A stretch of DNA of 42,554 nt from positions 1 through 42,554 of IMG/VR virus record IMGVR_UViG_3300043449_000581; one strand, given 5' to 3'. Source of the stretch: a virus. Below are positions 10,650 through 18,842 of the stretch, piece by piece. Each line of letters begins with the position of its first letter. The stretch's first letter is position 1. The notes below the pieces were generated by a model. That model made no database searches. It worked only from the letters and a program-made list of their open reading frames with translations, and had not been told where the DNA came from. Both the position numbers and the translations under genes were made by a program.

Positions 10650-10895
10650 ATGGCACATTTTGCAAAAATAAAAAATAATATTGTTACTCAAGTAATTGTA
10701 GTTAACAATGAAGTTCTCCTAGATTCAGAAGGTGTAGAACGAGAAGCACTAGGTGCTGCGTTCTGTGCTGACTTATTCGGTGGAGAATGGATTCAGACAT
10801 CCTATAACGGAAACTTCCGTGGTAGATATGCAGGAACGGGTATGAATTACGACCCAATCAAGGATGAGTTTACCTATCCAGTAATTGAGGAGTAA
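10650..10895 (+). CDS. Conserved phage protein (MAHFAKIKNNIVTQVIVVNN type)
   Basis: The ATG at 10650 is chosen over an in-frame TTG at 10638, because MAHFAKIKNNIVTQVIVVNN followed by AFCADLFGGEWIQTSYNGNF and RGRYAGTG is the standard start and core of a small protein common in cyanophages and other aquatic phages, of unknown function and usually beside fibre genes. The product has 81 residues and follows the glycine-rich gene by four bases. Confidence 0.8.
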   Translation: MAHFAKIKNNIVTQVIVVNNEVLLDSEGVEREALGAAFCADLFGGEWIQTSYNGNFRGRYAGTGMNYDPIKDEFTYPVIEE

Positions 10896-10897
10896 TC

Positions 10898-11509
10898 ATG
10901 GCTATTACGCGAGTATCTACATCTAGTATTACTAATCCCAAAAAGTATGTTGATTTCTTGGCAGATAATACTGCTTTCCCATTTATTGGAGCATTTGAGT
11001 CTATTGCTACCGCAAATGGTACAGGGTCAAGTGGAGTTATTACTTTTTCTTCAATACCTCAAACATATAAATCTCTGCAAATCAGGTGGAGGGCTAAGCA
11101 TACTGCTACTCTTGCGGCTCTTAACCAATTAAATATAACTATTAATGGAGCAACAACTAATTATAGTTATCATTATTTATCAAATTCTTCGGGAGCAGTA
11201 GCATTTGGTGGTGTCGCTAGCACCACTTTTATAAACACTAATTCTGGTAATATATCTTCTAATGCTGCTTACCCAAACATGCACGGAGTAGGAATAATTG
11301 ATATTATAGATTATACATCAACGACTAAAACAAAAACATTAAACATAGTAAATGGGGCTGATATTAACGCAACAGGTGGCACAGGCAACATTTCCGTAAG
11401 TTCTGGTTTATGGTATGCAACACCAGCAGCAATCACTTCAATTACTCTTACATCAACAAGTAGCAACTGGACAACATCATCATCATTTGCACTTTATGGG
11501 GTGAAATAA
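10898..11509 (+). CDS. Fibre-domain paralogue 1 of 3
   Basis: The 203-residue product holds the pattern ITFSSIPQTYKSLQIRWRAK ... LNITINGATTNYSYHYLS and a C-terminal ITSITLTSTSSNW block. The next two genes share the same layout (FSSIP-x2-Y, a basic residue, I-NG-x-N-YS, a final TSISFT or TSLSFT strand), so the three arose by tandem duplication. The first about 35 residues are an extra N-terminal segment that may anchor the protein. Probable beta-sandwich receptor-binding or decoration domain. Confidence 0.75.
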   Translation: MAITRVSTSSITNPKKYVDFLADNTAFPFIGAFESIATANGTGSSGVITFSSIPQTYKSLQIRWRAKHTATLAALNQLNITINGATTNYSYHYLSNSSGAVAFGGVASTTFINTNSGNISSNAAYPNMHGVGIIDIIDYTSTTKTKTLNIVNGADINATGGTGNISVSSGLWYATPAAITSITLTSTSSNWTTSSSFALYGVK

Positions 11510-11510
11510 T

Positions 11511-12026
11511 ATGGCAACAACATACGAACCAATCGCAACGGCCACAGGCACAACTTCAACAATTACATTTTCTAGTATCCCAAGTACTTATACTGACCTA
11601 AGGCTTTCAATAAACGCTAGAGTAAATAATCAACCAGACGCTTTTTTTATTCGGATAAATGGTGATAATGCTTCAAATTACTCCTCAATAAGTATTATTA
11701 GTAGTGGTGGTACTCCTTCAGTAGGTCAGTTTGCTAATTCAAGCTGGATGCTACTTGCTTCTGTAAATACCGCACAAACTGAATTTGGTTCGTATCAATT
11801 TGATTTTTTTGGTTATGCAAATTCAATTAATAAAACAGTACTTATCTCTACTAATAATAACATAAACAGTGCTTCTACTGGAAATGGACTAGTCGCGTCA
11901 ACGATAGGAATGTGGAGAAATACTGCCGCAATAACTAGTATTTCTTTTACTTCTGTAAATATGAACGGTTTCGATAATACAACTATGTACTATACGGCAA
12001 CCCTTTATGGAATTAAGGCGGCATAA
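11511..12026 (+). CDS. Fibre-domain paralogue 2 of 3
   Basis: The 171-residue product starts one base after the previous stop. It carries ITFSSIPSTYTDLRLSINAR ... FFIRINGDNASNYSSISI and ends ITSISFTSVNMNGFDNTTMY followed by YTATLYGIKAA, matching paralogues 1 and 3 position by position. Without an N-terminal extension it is essentially the bare domain. Probably a trimeric or multimeric surface domain for host binding. Confidence 0.75.
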   Translation: MATTYEPIATATGTTSTITFSSIPSTYTDLRLSINARVNNQPDAFFIRINGDNASNYSSISIISSGGTPSVGQFANSSWMLLASVNTAQTEFGSYQFDFFGYANSINKTVLISTNNNINSASTGNGLVASTIGMWRNTAAITSISFTSVNMNGFDNTTMYYTATLYGIKAA

Positions 12027-12544
12027 TGGCAAATACATACTCACTTATAGCAAGTAACGTACTTACCGCATCTGCTTCATCTGTTACCTTCTCCTCAATC
12101 CCTGATATTTATACTGATTTAGTGATAAAAATTAGTGCAAGAACTGATGCTGCTGGAAATAGCGACCCGTTGAATCTAAGAATAAATGGAGATACGGCAA
12201 CAAACTATTCATTTTCAAGACTTACTGGAAGTAGTGGTAGCGTTGGCGGCGCAGCCGAAGTAAATCAGCAACAAATAACGTATGTTCTTGTCAATGGCAA
12301 TGGCTCAACTGCTAATACCTTTTCAAATACTGAAATTTATATTCCATCTTACGCAGTATTAGGCAATTTTAAACAGTTGGGTGTAATTACAACGGCAGAA
12401 AATAACTCTGCTGCTTCCTCTACGAATATACTTGCAGGATATTATAGAAATTCAACCGTACTTACTTCGCTTTCTTTTACGGGAAATCTTAGCAATTTAT
12501 TAACAGGTTCATCTTTCTATCTATACGGCATCAAGAGAAACTAA
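12026..12544 (+). CDS. Fibre-domain paralogue 3 of 3
   Basis: The 172-residue product overlaps paralogue 2 by TAATG and contains VTFSSIPDIYTDLVIKISAR ... LNLRINGDTATNYSFSRLTG and a final LTSLSFTGNLSNL ... FYLYGIKRN. It is closer to paralogue 2 than to 1 in its central pattern. Divergence among the three exceeds what recent copying would leave, so they may bind different ligands. Confidence 0.75.
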   Translation: MANTYSLIASNVLTASASSVTFSSIPDIYTDLVIKISARTDAAGNSDPLNLRINGDTATNYSFSRLTGSSGSVGGAAEVNQQQITYVLVNGNGSTANTFSNTEIYIPSYAVLGNFKQLGVITTAENNSAASSTNILAGYYRNSTVLTSLSFTGNLSNLLTGSSFYLYGIKRN

Positions 12545-12554
12545 GGAGAAATAA

Positions 12555-12788
12555 ATGACAGACACACCAACAGCAGTAGAAGTAAACTGCGCTACAGGCG
12601 AAGTAACTGAGCGTCCTTTAACTGCAGAAGAGATTGCAGCAAACGAAGCAGCAGCAGCACAGGCTGAGGCTGAGCGAGTAGCAGCAGAGGCAGAGGCAGC
12701 AGCAGTTGCTGCAGCAAAAGAAGCAGCACATTCTAAACTAGCAGCACTTGGCTTAACAGCAGAAGAAATCGCAGCACTTTCAAAGTAA
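12555..12788 (+). CDS. Small Ala/Glu-rich coiled-coil protein
   Basis: The 77-residue product begins MTDTPTAVEVNCATGEVTER, a start often seen in short proteins encoded beside phage fibres, then has a long Ala-Glu helix (about residues 25-65) and the end SKLAALGLTAEEIAALSK. AAGGAG lies before the ATG. It may act as a fibre chaperone or assembly factor; this is inferred from position and composition. Confidence 0.7.
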   Translation: MTDTPTAVEVNCATGEVTERPLTAEEIAANEAAAAQAEAERVAAEAEAAAVAAAKEAAHSKLAALGLTAEEIAALSK

Positions 12789-12804
12789 ATTAAAGGAGTA
12801 GACA

Positions 12805-14772
12805 ATGCCGTATGGCGATGATATTACCGAGGCAATACCTTATGTACTTTCCAATCCAGTTGCTTCAATCTCATACGGTAGTGGCGGGGAAGCATATGAT
12901 ATTGCTGTAAATGGCGTCCCATTTTTCCTTGCTACTAGCGATGAAACACCTTATCGTCGTGAAACAGCGGCATATCGTAAGCAACAGATTGACCAAAGCA
13001 ACGAACCAGGTGAACAGTCAATTACTGGCTGGTGGGTTCGCGCTCAGTCATCTTTCCACAATGGTGATGGAATTAATTATTATGACCCATCATCAGGTGA
13101 AACAGTCTCTTATCGTTATGCAGACAGCAAAGGCGTCAATGTATGGAATAAGGGTAAATTAACTCTTCTTAAGTCATGCGCACAGGGACATGTTGTTACA
13201 GGTCCAATTCAATCTAATGGCAGAGCATTCCAGACAGTTCGTTCTATTAAGTGGTCAACTAATGAAGGCATACTCCTACTTGACGAATATGATGTTGATA
13301 AGATTAATACCTCTGGAACAGTAACTCATTTTATTGATTACAATGCTGGAACAGATTCACCTGTCTATGCTATTTGCGATGATGGAACTACGGCATATTG
13401 GGTAACTAACAAAGTCAGTGGAACTAACAAGATGACAGTCTTATCTAAGCCTCTAACTGGCGACTCAAGTACTGCTGAGACAACAATGTTTTCTGCAGCC
13501 TCAGGAACTGTATCTAATGCAGTTATGGAGTATGTTAAAGAGCGTATTATTATGTGCGCTGATAACAAGGTCTATGAATTCTCATCAGGGGCAACTGCAT
13601 TACCTGCACCTTTATACACACATCCAGCATCTACACATGTTTATACCAGCATCACAGCATCTGGCCCTGCTATCTATATCGCGGGCTACAATGGTATCCA
13701 GTCAACAATCTCAAAGTTTACATTAAATACAAGCACTGGTGCCCTACCTACTCTATCCTCAGCAATTATTGCTGCAGAGATGCCAGTTGGTGAAATCATT
13801 CACAAGATTTATTATTATCTTGGATATATGATGATTGGTACTAATAAGGGAATCCGTGCTGCATTGGTAAGTGACCAAGATGGTTCTATTGCTTACGGTC
13901 CATTAATTGTAGAAACTAGCCAACCTTGCTACGACTTTGCTGCTCGTGATAGTTTTGTATGGTGTGCTACCTCAGTAGATGGGGAACCAGGACTTATACG
14001 TATTAATCTAGAAACTCAAATTGAGCCACTGCGTTTTGCATGGGCTAATGATGTCTATTATCCTGGAGTAACTGGTCATCAAACTACATCTTGTGCCTTC
14101 ATGGACGGTACTTCTCGTATTGCCTTTACAACTACATATGCTAGTGCAGCAAATGGTAATGTCTATATTGAGAATGCAAGTACTTTGCTTTCACAAGGCT
14201 ACCTGACTACAGGTGCTATCCGTTATGGGACACTTGAGAATAAAGTATTTAAGACACTTAAAGCACGTGTTAATAATGCTACTGGTGGGTTAACTATCGA
14301 ATCAATAGATAGTCTTGAAAACGTATACACTATTGGTAACTTTGCCGAAAAGGACTTTACTCCAGAGGTAAATATATTCTACCCACAGGGTCCACAAGAG
14401 TACATGTCTTTTAAGTTTACTCTCAAGCGATTCACAGAAGACAATACCAAGGGGCCAACATTTAATGGCTACCAACTCAAATCATTGCCTTCTATCCCAC
14501 GCCAACGTCTTATCCAATACCCAATCTCATGCTATGACAGGGAAATAGATGTCAATGGTGTCCAGATAGGTTATGAAAATAGGGCGTTTGAAAATATGAG
14601 TAGCCTAGAAATAATTGAAAATACTGGAGATAGTATCCGTATTGAAGATTTTAGAACAAATGAGTCATATCTAGGTTTAATAGAAAGCATACAGTTCGTC
14701 AATAAAACACCAACCGACAAGAGAAATTCAGGCTTTGGAGGCATCTTGTTACTAACCATCCGTACCTTATAA
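12805..14772 (+). CDS. Large tail protein, nozzle-like beta-propeller candidate
   Basis: The 655-residue product is nearly all beta with repeated blocks containing small-residue turns and aromatic strands (for example HVYTSITASGPAIYIAGYNG; AARDSFVWCATSVDGEPGLI), compatible with a beta-propeller like the short-tail nozzle proteins. The N-terminal about 60 residues (VASISYGSGGEAYDIAVNGV) resemble a virion attachment segment. An AAAGGAG ribosome binding site precedes the ATG. It is the largest protein downstream of the capsid after the fibre and precedes lysis; tail nozzle or minor tail protein is inferred. Confidence 0.6.
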   Translation: MPYGDDITEAIPYVLSNPVASISYGSGGEAYDIAVNGVPFFLATSDETPYRRETAAYRKQQIDQSNEPGEQSITGWWVRAQSSFHNGDGINYYDPSSGETVSYRYADSKGVNVWNKGKLTLLKSCAQGHVVTGPIQSNGRAFQTVRSIKWSTNEGILLLDEYDVDKINTSGTVTHFIDYNAGTDSPVYAICDDGTTAYWVTNKVSGTNKMTVLSKPLTGDSSTAETTMFSAASGTVSNAVMEYVKERIIMCADNKVYEFSSGATALPAPLYTHPASTHVYTSITASGPAIYIAGYNGIQSTISKFTLNTSTGALPTLSSAIIAAEMPVGEIIHKIYYYLGYMMIGTNKGIRAALVSDQDGSIAYGPLIVETSQPCYDFAARDSFVWCATSVDGEPGLIRINLETQIEPLRFAWANDVYYPGVTGHQTTSCAFMDGTSRIAFTTTYASAANGNVYIENASTLLSQGYLTTGAIRYGTLENKVFKTLKARVNNATGGLTIESIDSLENVYTIGNFAEKDFTPEVNIFYPQGPQEYMSFKFTLKRFTEDNTKGPTFNGYQLKSLPSIPRQRLIQYPISCYDREIDVNGVQIGYENRAFENMSSLEIIENTGDSIRIEDFRTNESYLGLIESIQFVNKTPTDKRNSGFGGILLLTIRTL

Positions 14773-14791
14773 CTCCTAGGAGCGCAAACTA

Positions 14792-14998
14792 ATGAACCCA
14801 TCAAGTTGGGCTGGACTAATCGTATCTATTATCGCCATCATTTCTGCATTTACTGCTTCGGTGCGATGGTTAGTCAAGCATTATCTGTATGAATTGAAGC
14901 CCAACTCTGGGTCTAGCCTTAAAGATTCAGTTATCAGATTAGAAGAAAAAGTAGAAATTCTGTATCAAATGATGTTACAACGAGGGAAGAATGAATGA
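14792..14998 (+). CDS. Small membrane protein with coiled coil, holin/antiholin candidate
   Basis: The 68-residue product has one N-terminal membrane segment (about residues 7-27, WAGLIVSIIAIISAFTASVR) and a C-terminal amphipathic coiled coil (SLKDSVIRLEEKVEILYQMM). This plan is common in small phage lysis-cassette proteins. It overlaps the endolysin by ATGA. A role in holin activity or anchoring is inferred from position and topology. Confidence 0.7.
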   Translation: MNPSSWAGLIVSIIAIISAFTASVRWLVKHYLYELKPNSGSSLKDSVIRLEEKVEILYQMMLQRGKNE

Positions 14999-15495
14999 GA
15001 CCTGTAGCCAAGAGAGCCACGCCTGCTGTAATTGCTGTATTGCGCCAAGCGACGGCGTTAAGACCCAAGCGCAAGAAAGCCTCAGATGGGCTCCTTCCGA
15101 GTGCTGCTCATATCAGACAGAACCCAACCTCTGACCATAATACAGGCTATGCCGTAGACCTTACACACGACCCTAAGAATGGAATTGACTGTGCTGAAAT
15201 CTTTGAAAAACTTAAAGAAGACAAGAGAGTCAGATATCTCATATTCCAAGGCAAGATTTGGTCAAGAGACAAAGCCAAACTGGGAAACAGACGGTACGTT
15301 GGGACTAATCCTCATAATAAGCATCTACATATTTCTATTGAGTCCACTATGGGTGCCGATACTAGTCCATGGTTTTGGTGGATGAATCAACCGAGCATAG
15401 TTGCCCAGGTTGCTGCTAGAGTAATGCCCGTGCCTTCTAAAAAGGCATACAAGACAGAAGTTTGTACCTGCTGTAAATTACACGGTGCAAAATAA
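14995..15495 (+). CDS. Endolysin, M15-like zinc peptidase
   Basis: The 166-residue product has the zinc site of the M15/D-Ala-D-Ala carboxypeptidase type: TSDHNTGYAVDLT with His48 and Asp55, and HNKHLHISI with His110 and His112. It would cut peptide cross-links of host peptidoglycan at lysis. No signal peptide is seen, so it needs a holin; candidates flank it on both sides. The C-terminus (about residues 130-166, ending VCTCCKLHGAK) carries three Cys and could be a small wall-binding or zinc element. Confidence 0.82.
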   Translation: MRPVAKRATPAVIAVLRQATALRPKRKKASDGLLPSAAHIRQNPTSDHNTGYAVDLTHDPKNGIDCAEIFEKLKEDKRVRYLIFQGKIWSRDKAKLGNRRYVGTNPHNKHLHISIESTMGADTSPWFWWMNQPSIVAQVAARVMPVPSKKAYKTEVCTCCKLHGAK

Positions 15496-15510
15496 TCCTA
15501 GGAGGATATA

Positions 15511-15696
15511 ATGGAACAATTTAAGCAAATCTCACTATCATGGTTCCGCGCTGCTGCAGCATCTGCCGTGGCTCTCTACCTTGCTGGTGAAACAGACCTT
15601 AAGACTCTTGCATACGCAGCCCTTGCTGGCGCTGCTGGACCTATCCTAAAGTGGTTAGACCCATCTGCAACAGAGTTCGGACGTGGTTCAAACTAG
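15511..15696 (+). CDS. Holin-like small membrane protein
   Basis: The 61-residue product carries two hydrophobic stretches (about residues 11-26 and 31-50, the latter LKTLAYAALAGAAGPILKWL) and ends in a short hydrophilic tail (DPSATEFGRGSN), a layout typical of small actinophage holins. A strong CCTAGGAGGAT ribosome binding site precedes the ATG. It is the last gene of the late operon, directly before the terminator at 15736. Confidence 0.78.
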   Translation: MEQFKQISLSWFRAAAASAVALYLAGETDLKTLAYAALAGAAGPILKWLDPSATEFGRGSN

Positions 15697-15735
15697 GCTT
15701 TAAAAGCCTTCTAAGCCACTTTAGAGACGAGATTA

Positions 15736-15776
15736 CCCCTCACCTTAGTAGAAATACTAGGGTAGAGGGGTTTTTT
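15736..15776 (+). terminator. Intrinsic terminator of the late operon
   Basis: CCCCTCACC (15736-15744) pairs with GGTAGAGGGG (15761-15770) with one bulged A, the stem continues through TTAGTA/TACTAG (one G-T pair) around a GAAA loop, and six T follow. It ends rightward transcription between convergent genes. Confidence 0.9.
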
Positions 15777-15782
15777 CTTGTT

Positions 15783-15956
15783 TTATCCGCCTGTTGAGTA
15801 GAATCCTGTGCCGTTAAACTTGATAGCAGGCACAGATAGAACCCGCTTCATAGGTTCTCCACAGGTACATTCCCAGTAGTTATCCCTATCCTCCATGGCA
15901 ACCTGTATCTCTATAGTTCCACCGCAGTTGTCACACTTATATTCGTAAGTAGGCAT
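15783..15956 (-). CDS. FmdB-type zinc ribbon protein
   Basis: Read from 15956 down, the frame encodes 57 residues starting MPTYEYKCDNCGG, with a second Cys pair ECTCGEPM and the end FNGTGFYSTGG. This is the FmdB/CxxC regulatory zinc-ribbon pattern, including the usual G-x-G-F-Y-S-T end. The second pair is CxC instead of CxxC. It shares one base with the upstream gene (TGATG) and ends 13 bases from the late-operon terminator. A role in regulation is a family guess only. Confidence 0.8.
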   Translation of the reverse strand: MPTYEYKCDNCGGTIEIQVAMEDRDNYWECTCGEPMKRVLSVPAIKFNGTGFYSTGG

Positions 15957-16180
15957 CAATCCAACTCCTTCTCAATAATTTGAATGGTTGGGCAGGGGTA
16001 TTTTGCATACCCTCTTTGGTCGGCGCATTGGTAACACCACTCAGCACCCTTAACACCGTCTATAACAGCAAATGCTGGTTTATGCAATTCCACTATTGCA
16101 CGAAGGGCTTGATACCCTGGTGCCTTAAAAGAATCGTGCCATAGTCCTTCTAGTTTTTTAGACAGTTCATCGTGTGTCAT
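15956..16180 (-). CDS. Hypothetical small protein with Cys motif
   Basis: The 74-residue product MTHDELSKKLEGLWHDSFKA onward has a helical first half and a short C-rich block (EWCYQCADQRGYAKYPCPTI) that may bind zinc. Similar small proteins ending in a YPCPTI-type motif occur in actinobacteriophages (recalled pattern). Coupled to both neighbours by one-base overlaps. Function unknown. Confidence 0.7.
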   Translation of the reverse strand: MTHDELSKKLEGLWHDSFKAPGYQALRAIVELHKPAFAVIDGVKGAEWCYQCADQRGYAKYPCPTIQIIEKELD

Positions 16181-16326
16181 TAGTACTCCAAGCCTATGTA
16201 CCAGAACCCAAGGTCTAGATTAGCGTAGAATCTGCTTACAGTAAAACCAATACCAAAGCCACCCAATCGACCATAGGTTAGCCACTTTCCTACCCCTATT
16301 TGTTTTGCTGCCATTTCAACCCCCAT
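16180..16326 (-). CDS. Small Gly/aromatic-rich hypothetical protein
   Basis: I place the start at 16326, or at 16314 where GGGGG precedes the ATG; the frame stays open to 16425, but a TATGAT box at 16350-16345 lies inside that extension and the extra residues look unlike protein. The product includes GKWLTYGRLGGFGIGFTVSR and ends DLGFWYIGLEY, a pattern of short beta proteins found in several siphophages and actinophages. Function unknown. Confidence 0.6.
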   Translation of the reverse strand: MGVEMAAKQIGVGKWLTYGRLGGFGIGFTVSRFYANLDLGFWYIGLEY

Positions 16327-16522
16327 AGTTTGGATTCTTAGTGTATCATAGTAGAGCGGGTAACCGTGGGGCGGAAACTTCAAATGACGGTGACGACATA
16401 TGTCTGATTCCACTCCCCTGACCACCTTAGTTTTCTATGGGGGGTAGGGGGGCGTTTCTTAAAATCTGGCTCAGACAGGTTTGAAGAAACCCGTTATCCG
16501 TATCGTATGGTATCGTACCGCT

Positions 16523-16696
16523 ATGACTAAATTTATAGACGAAAACGAGTACTACCACATCATGGATGTTATCCATTATTGCTGTGATGAGATGCAGTTT
16601 AAATACCTATGCAAGTTATGTGAAGAAACTATGGATTGTTACTTCTGTGGATTCGACCCATATGATTCCCATGGCTGTGATAGAGTATCTTCATGA
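16523..16696 (+). CDS. Small Cys-rich hypothetical protein
   Basis: From ATG 16523 the product has 57 residues with Cys pairs (YCCDEM, LCKLCEE, CYFCGFD) that suggest a zinc-bound fold. A TTG 42 bases upstream would extend it, but TTGAAG at 16481 looks more like a weak -35 box for a near-leaderless message (TATGGT at 16506). It is the first gene of the rightward replication block and overlaps the nuclease gene by ATGA. Confidence 0.6.
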   Translation: MTKFIDENEYYHIMDVIHYCCDEMQFKYLCKLCEETMDCYFCGFDPYDSHGCDRVSS

Positions 16697-17436
16697 ACGA
16701 ATTACCTAAGCATATATCCTATTCCTCTTTTACCACTTGGCAAGAGTGTGGATGGAAGTACTACCTTCAAAAAGTAGAAGGAGTACAAGAAGCACATGCC
16801 GTCTGGTTTACAGGTGGCTCAGCAGTCCATAAGGCTACAGAAGTCTACGACCTTGAGGGTGGTAGTTCTGAAAGTATCTGGAATAAAGTCTGGTACGAGC
16901 AGGTCAAAGAAGACGAAGCAATCAATGGTGACATGAACACGTGGCAGTTTGCCAAACGTGAGGACATGTCATGGTGGTATGGCGAAGGCCTATGGATGCT
17001 AGACCGCTGGATTGCATTCCGTCAGAATGGCTGGAATGTATACGAAGACTTTGTTGAAAAAGAATATGAAATTGAAATCGAAGATAGCACAGTCAAAATG
17101 GCTATTGACCGTGTTATGACTGACTTCGAGGGGAATCGGGTGCTCCTCGATATCAAAACTGGTGCGTCATCCCAAAGGCATCCTTTGCAACTCGCGGTCT
17201 ATGCGTGGGCGCTTGAGAAACAAGGGATTACTGTCGACAAGGCAGGCTTTTGGGATGCACGTACTGGTCATATCTCGCTATGGAGTTTAGCAAACCTACA
17301 CTCAGAACGTATAGAAGATATGCTCAATACCTTCGACAAGGCTCGTAAAGAAACTATCTTTTTACCTAACCTCTCCAACTGTGGTCGATGTGGTATAACA
17401 TCCTTCTGCAAGTTTGTTAATGGACACGTTAGTTAG
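16693..17436 (+). CDS. Cas4/RecB-like PD-(D/E)XK exonuclease
   Basis: The 247-residue product has His46 (GGSAVHKATE), D139, the active-site DIKTG (D153-x-K155) and QLAVYAWAL, in the RecB-family nuclease order. Cys19 in WQECGWKY and Cys230, Cys233 and Cys239 (NCGRCGITSFC) reproduce the four-Cys iron-sulfur layout of Cas4 and AddB. It probably resects DNA ends for recombination-dependent replication. No CRISPR array or other cas gene is present, so it is a phage recombination nuclease. Confidence 0.85.
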   Translation: MNELPKHISYSSFTTWQECGWKYYLQKVEGVQEAHAVWFTGGSAVHKATEVYDLEGGSSESIWNKVWYEQVKEDEAINGDMNTWQFAKREDMSWWYGEGLWMLDRWIAFRQNGWNVYEDFVEKEYEIEIEDSTVKMAIDRVMTDFEGNRVLLDIKTGASSQRHPLQLAVYAWALEKQGITVDKAGFWDARTGHISLWSLANLHSERIEDMLNTFDKARKETIFLPNLSNCGRCGITSFCKFVNGHVS

Positions 17437-17533
17437 TAGCATAGTACCGATGATGAAGTCCATAGATGATTGGGCTGATTATTGGGAAAACATAGGGTTC
17501 AAACACGAACGAGATAAGGAGCAAGGCAAATGA
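17420..17533 (+). CDS. Mini-protein (37 aa), hypothetical
   Basis: This short frame overlaps the nuclease gene by 17 bases and the following gene by ATGA. It encodes MDTLVSSIVPMMKSIDDWAD then YWENIGFKHERDKEQGK, acidic and hydrophilic. An internal ATG at 17453 could be the true start. Support comes from the overlap pattern shared with its neighbours, not from homology. Confidence 0.45.
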   Translation: MDTLVSSIVPMMKSIDDWADYWENIGFKHERDKEQGK

Positions 17534-17958
17534 CGGCTAACTTCCAAGTTAGTAGCAAACTCAACGATGGCAGAATCTTCGTTGTGGCTGGGGATACTTA
17601 CACAGCATTCTGTGAAGCCCTAGAAAGCGTAATCGGAGTCGAAGAGTCGCAGGATGTACTCAAGACTATGGCACAATCAATCTATGGTGCACCTCAAAAT
17701 GCATCACAGGCTATGGATACACTACGTTCTGCTTTTCCTGAGGGACAAGTAGACCATACTGCACATCCAACACAAACTGCTGTAAATACACTCGGGCCTG
17801 AGGGCAAGAAGTGTAAGCACGGAGTGATGTCAAAGCGCACAGGACAAGGCGCCAAGGGACCATGGAAGGCATATATGTGCCCTTCACCTAAGGGAACTCC
17901 TGACCAGTGTGAACCAGTATGGCTTCGTCGAGGCGAAGCAGAATGGAATAGTTTCTAA
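17530..17958 (+). CDS. Hypothetical protein with C-terminal zinc-ribbon-like block
   Basis: The 142-residue product has an N-terminal mixed domain (NDGRIFVVAGDTYTAFCEAL) and a C-terminal block CKHGVMSKRTGQGAKGPWKA ... MCPSPKGTPDQCEPVWLRRG, which has the C-x2-HG, W-x-fC-P and C-x-P-x-W spacing seen in small actinophage proteins. The position between a nuclease and a RecA-like ATPase suggests a DNA-binding accessory protein; this is inference. Confidence 0.7.
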   Translation: MTANFQVSSKLNDGRIFVVAGDTYTAFCEALESVIGVEESQDVLKTMAQSIYGAPQNASQAMDTLRSAFPEGQVDHTAHPTQTAVNTLGPEGKKCKHGVMSKRTGQGAKGPWKAYMCPSPKGTPDQCEPVWLRRGEAEWNSF

Positions 17959-17961
17959 CCC

Positions 17962-18753
17962 ATGAGAACACTTGCCCGCGCCGTAGGTTCCAAGGACATA
18001 GGTGGTGAACCACTACCAACTGTCTTTCGTACCTTTGAGATAAACAAGATTGTCTTTCGTAGAGCAGAAGTCTCTATGATTGCTGGTACTCCTGGTGCTG
18101 GCAAGTCTTCCGTGGCGTTAGCCATAGCATTGAGAGCAAAGGTTCCTACACTCTATGTGAGTGCAGATACTAATGCTCATACAATGGCTATGCGATTACT
18201 ATCTATGATTACTGGCAAACCTCAGACTGAGGCAGAACATATGCTTGAGGCTGATGTTGCCAATACTCGTAAGACTATAAATGAAAACTCAGGGCACATC
18301 TTTTGGTCTTTTGAATCAGCACCTACGCTTGATGATTTAGACCAAGAGGTGGCTGCCTTTGAGGAACTATGGGGATGTTCACCTACTCTTATCGTTGTCG
18401 ATAACCTAATGGATATTGCTAACGATGGCGGAGAAGAGTTTGCTAACATGCGCTCTACTCTGAAAGAACTTAAGTACCTTGCAAGAGATACTAACGCTGC
18501 TGTTGTGGTGCTTCATCATACAAAGGAGTCCTACACAGGTACACCGTGCCAACCTCGCTCTGCTTTGCAGGGTATGGTTGCACAGTTACCTGCTCTTATC
18601 TGTACAGTTGGCTCTGATGCTCCTGGCTTTATCGCCGTAGCACCAGTAAAGAACCGTTATGGTAAAGCAGACCCATCAGGCAATACAGCCTTTTGGTTGA
18701 ACTTTAACCCTGAATACATGGATGTTTCTGACATCGCTGAGAGGTTAAAATGA
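17962..18753 (+). CDS. RecA/DnaB-like P-loop ATPase (replicative helicase/RepA type)
   Basis: The 263-residue product has Walker A GTPGAGKSS (42-50), Walker B PTLIVVDNL (about 141-149) and the AVVVLHHTKE strand (about 179-188) that marks RecA-fold hexameric ATPases of the DnaB/RepA group. There is no separate N-terminal primase-binding domain, so it is a minimal ATPase like plasmid RepA. It sits near the primase genes and likely unwinds DNA or remodels nucleoprotein at replication forks. Confidence 0.85.
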   Translation: MRTLARAVGSKDIGGEPLPTVFRTFEINKIVFRRAEVSMIAGTPGAGKSSVALAIALRAKVPTLYVSADTNAHTMAMRLLSMITGKPQTEAEHMLEADVANTRKTINENSGHIFWSFESAPTLDDLDQEVAAFEELWGCSPTLIVVDNLMDIANDGGEEFANMRSTLKELKYLARDTNAAVVVLHHTKESYTGTPCQPRSALQGMVAQLPALICTVGSDAPGFIAVAPVKNRYGKADPSGNTAFWLNFNPEYMDVSDIAERLK

Positions 18754-18842
18754 GTTTCATCGACCCAATTGTACCCACTCCTGACTGGGGAAATCCGTTT
18801 CCTACAGTAGAACCTGATGAGTGGGACGATGACGATGACTAA
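18750..18842 (+). CDS. Acidic mini-protein (30 aa)
   Basis: Starting at ATGA overlapping the ATPase stop, it encodes MSFIDPIVPTPDWGNPFPTV then EPDEWDDDDD. The Pro-rich acidic sequence and the coupling suggest a short linear peptide that binds a partner, perhaps the ATPase encoded just upstream. It also overlaps the start of the next gene. Function unknown. Confidence 0.55.
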   Translation: MSFIDPIVPTPDWGNPFPTVEPDEWDDDDD

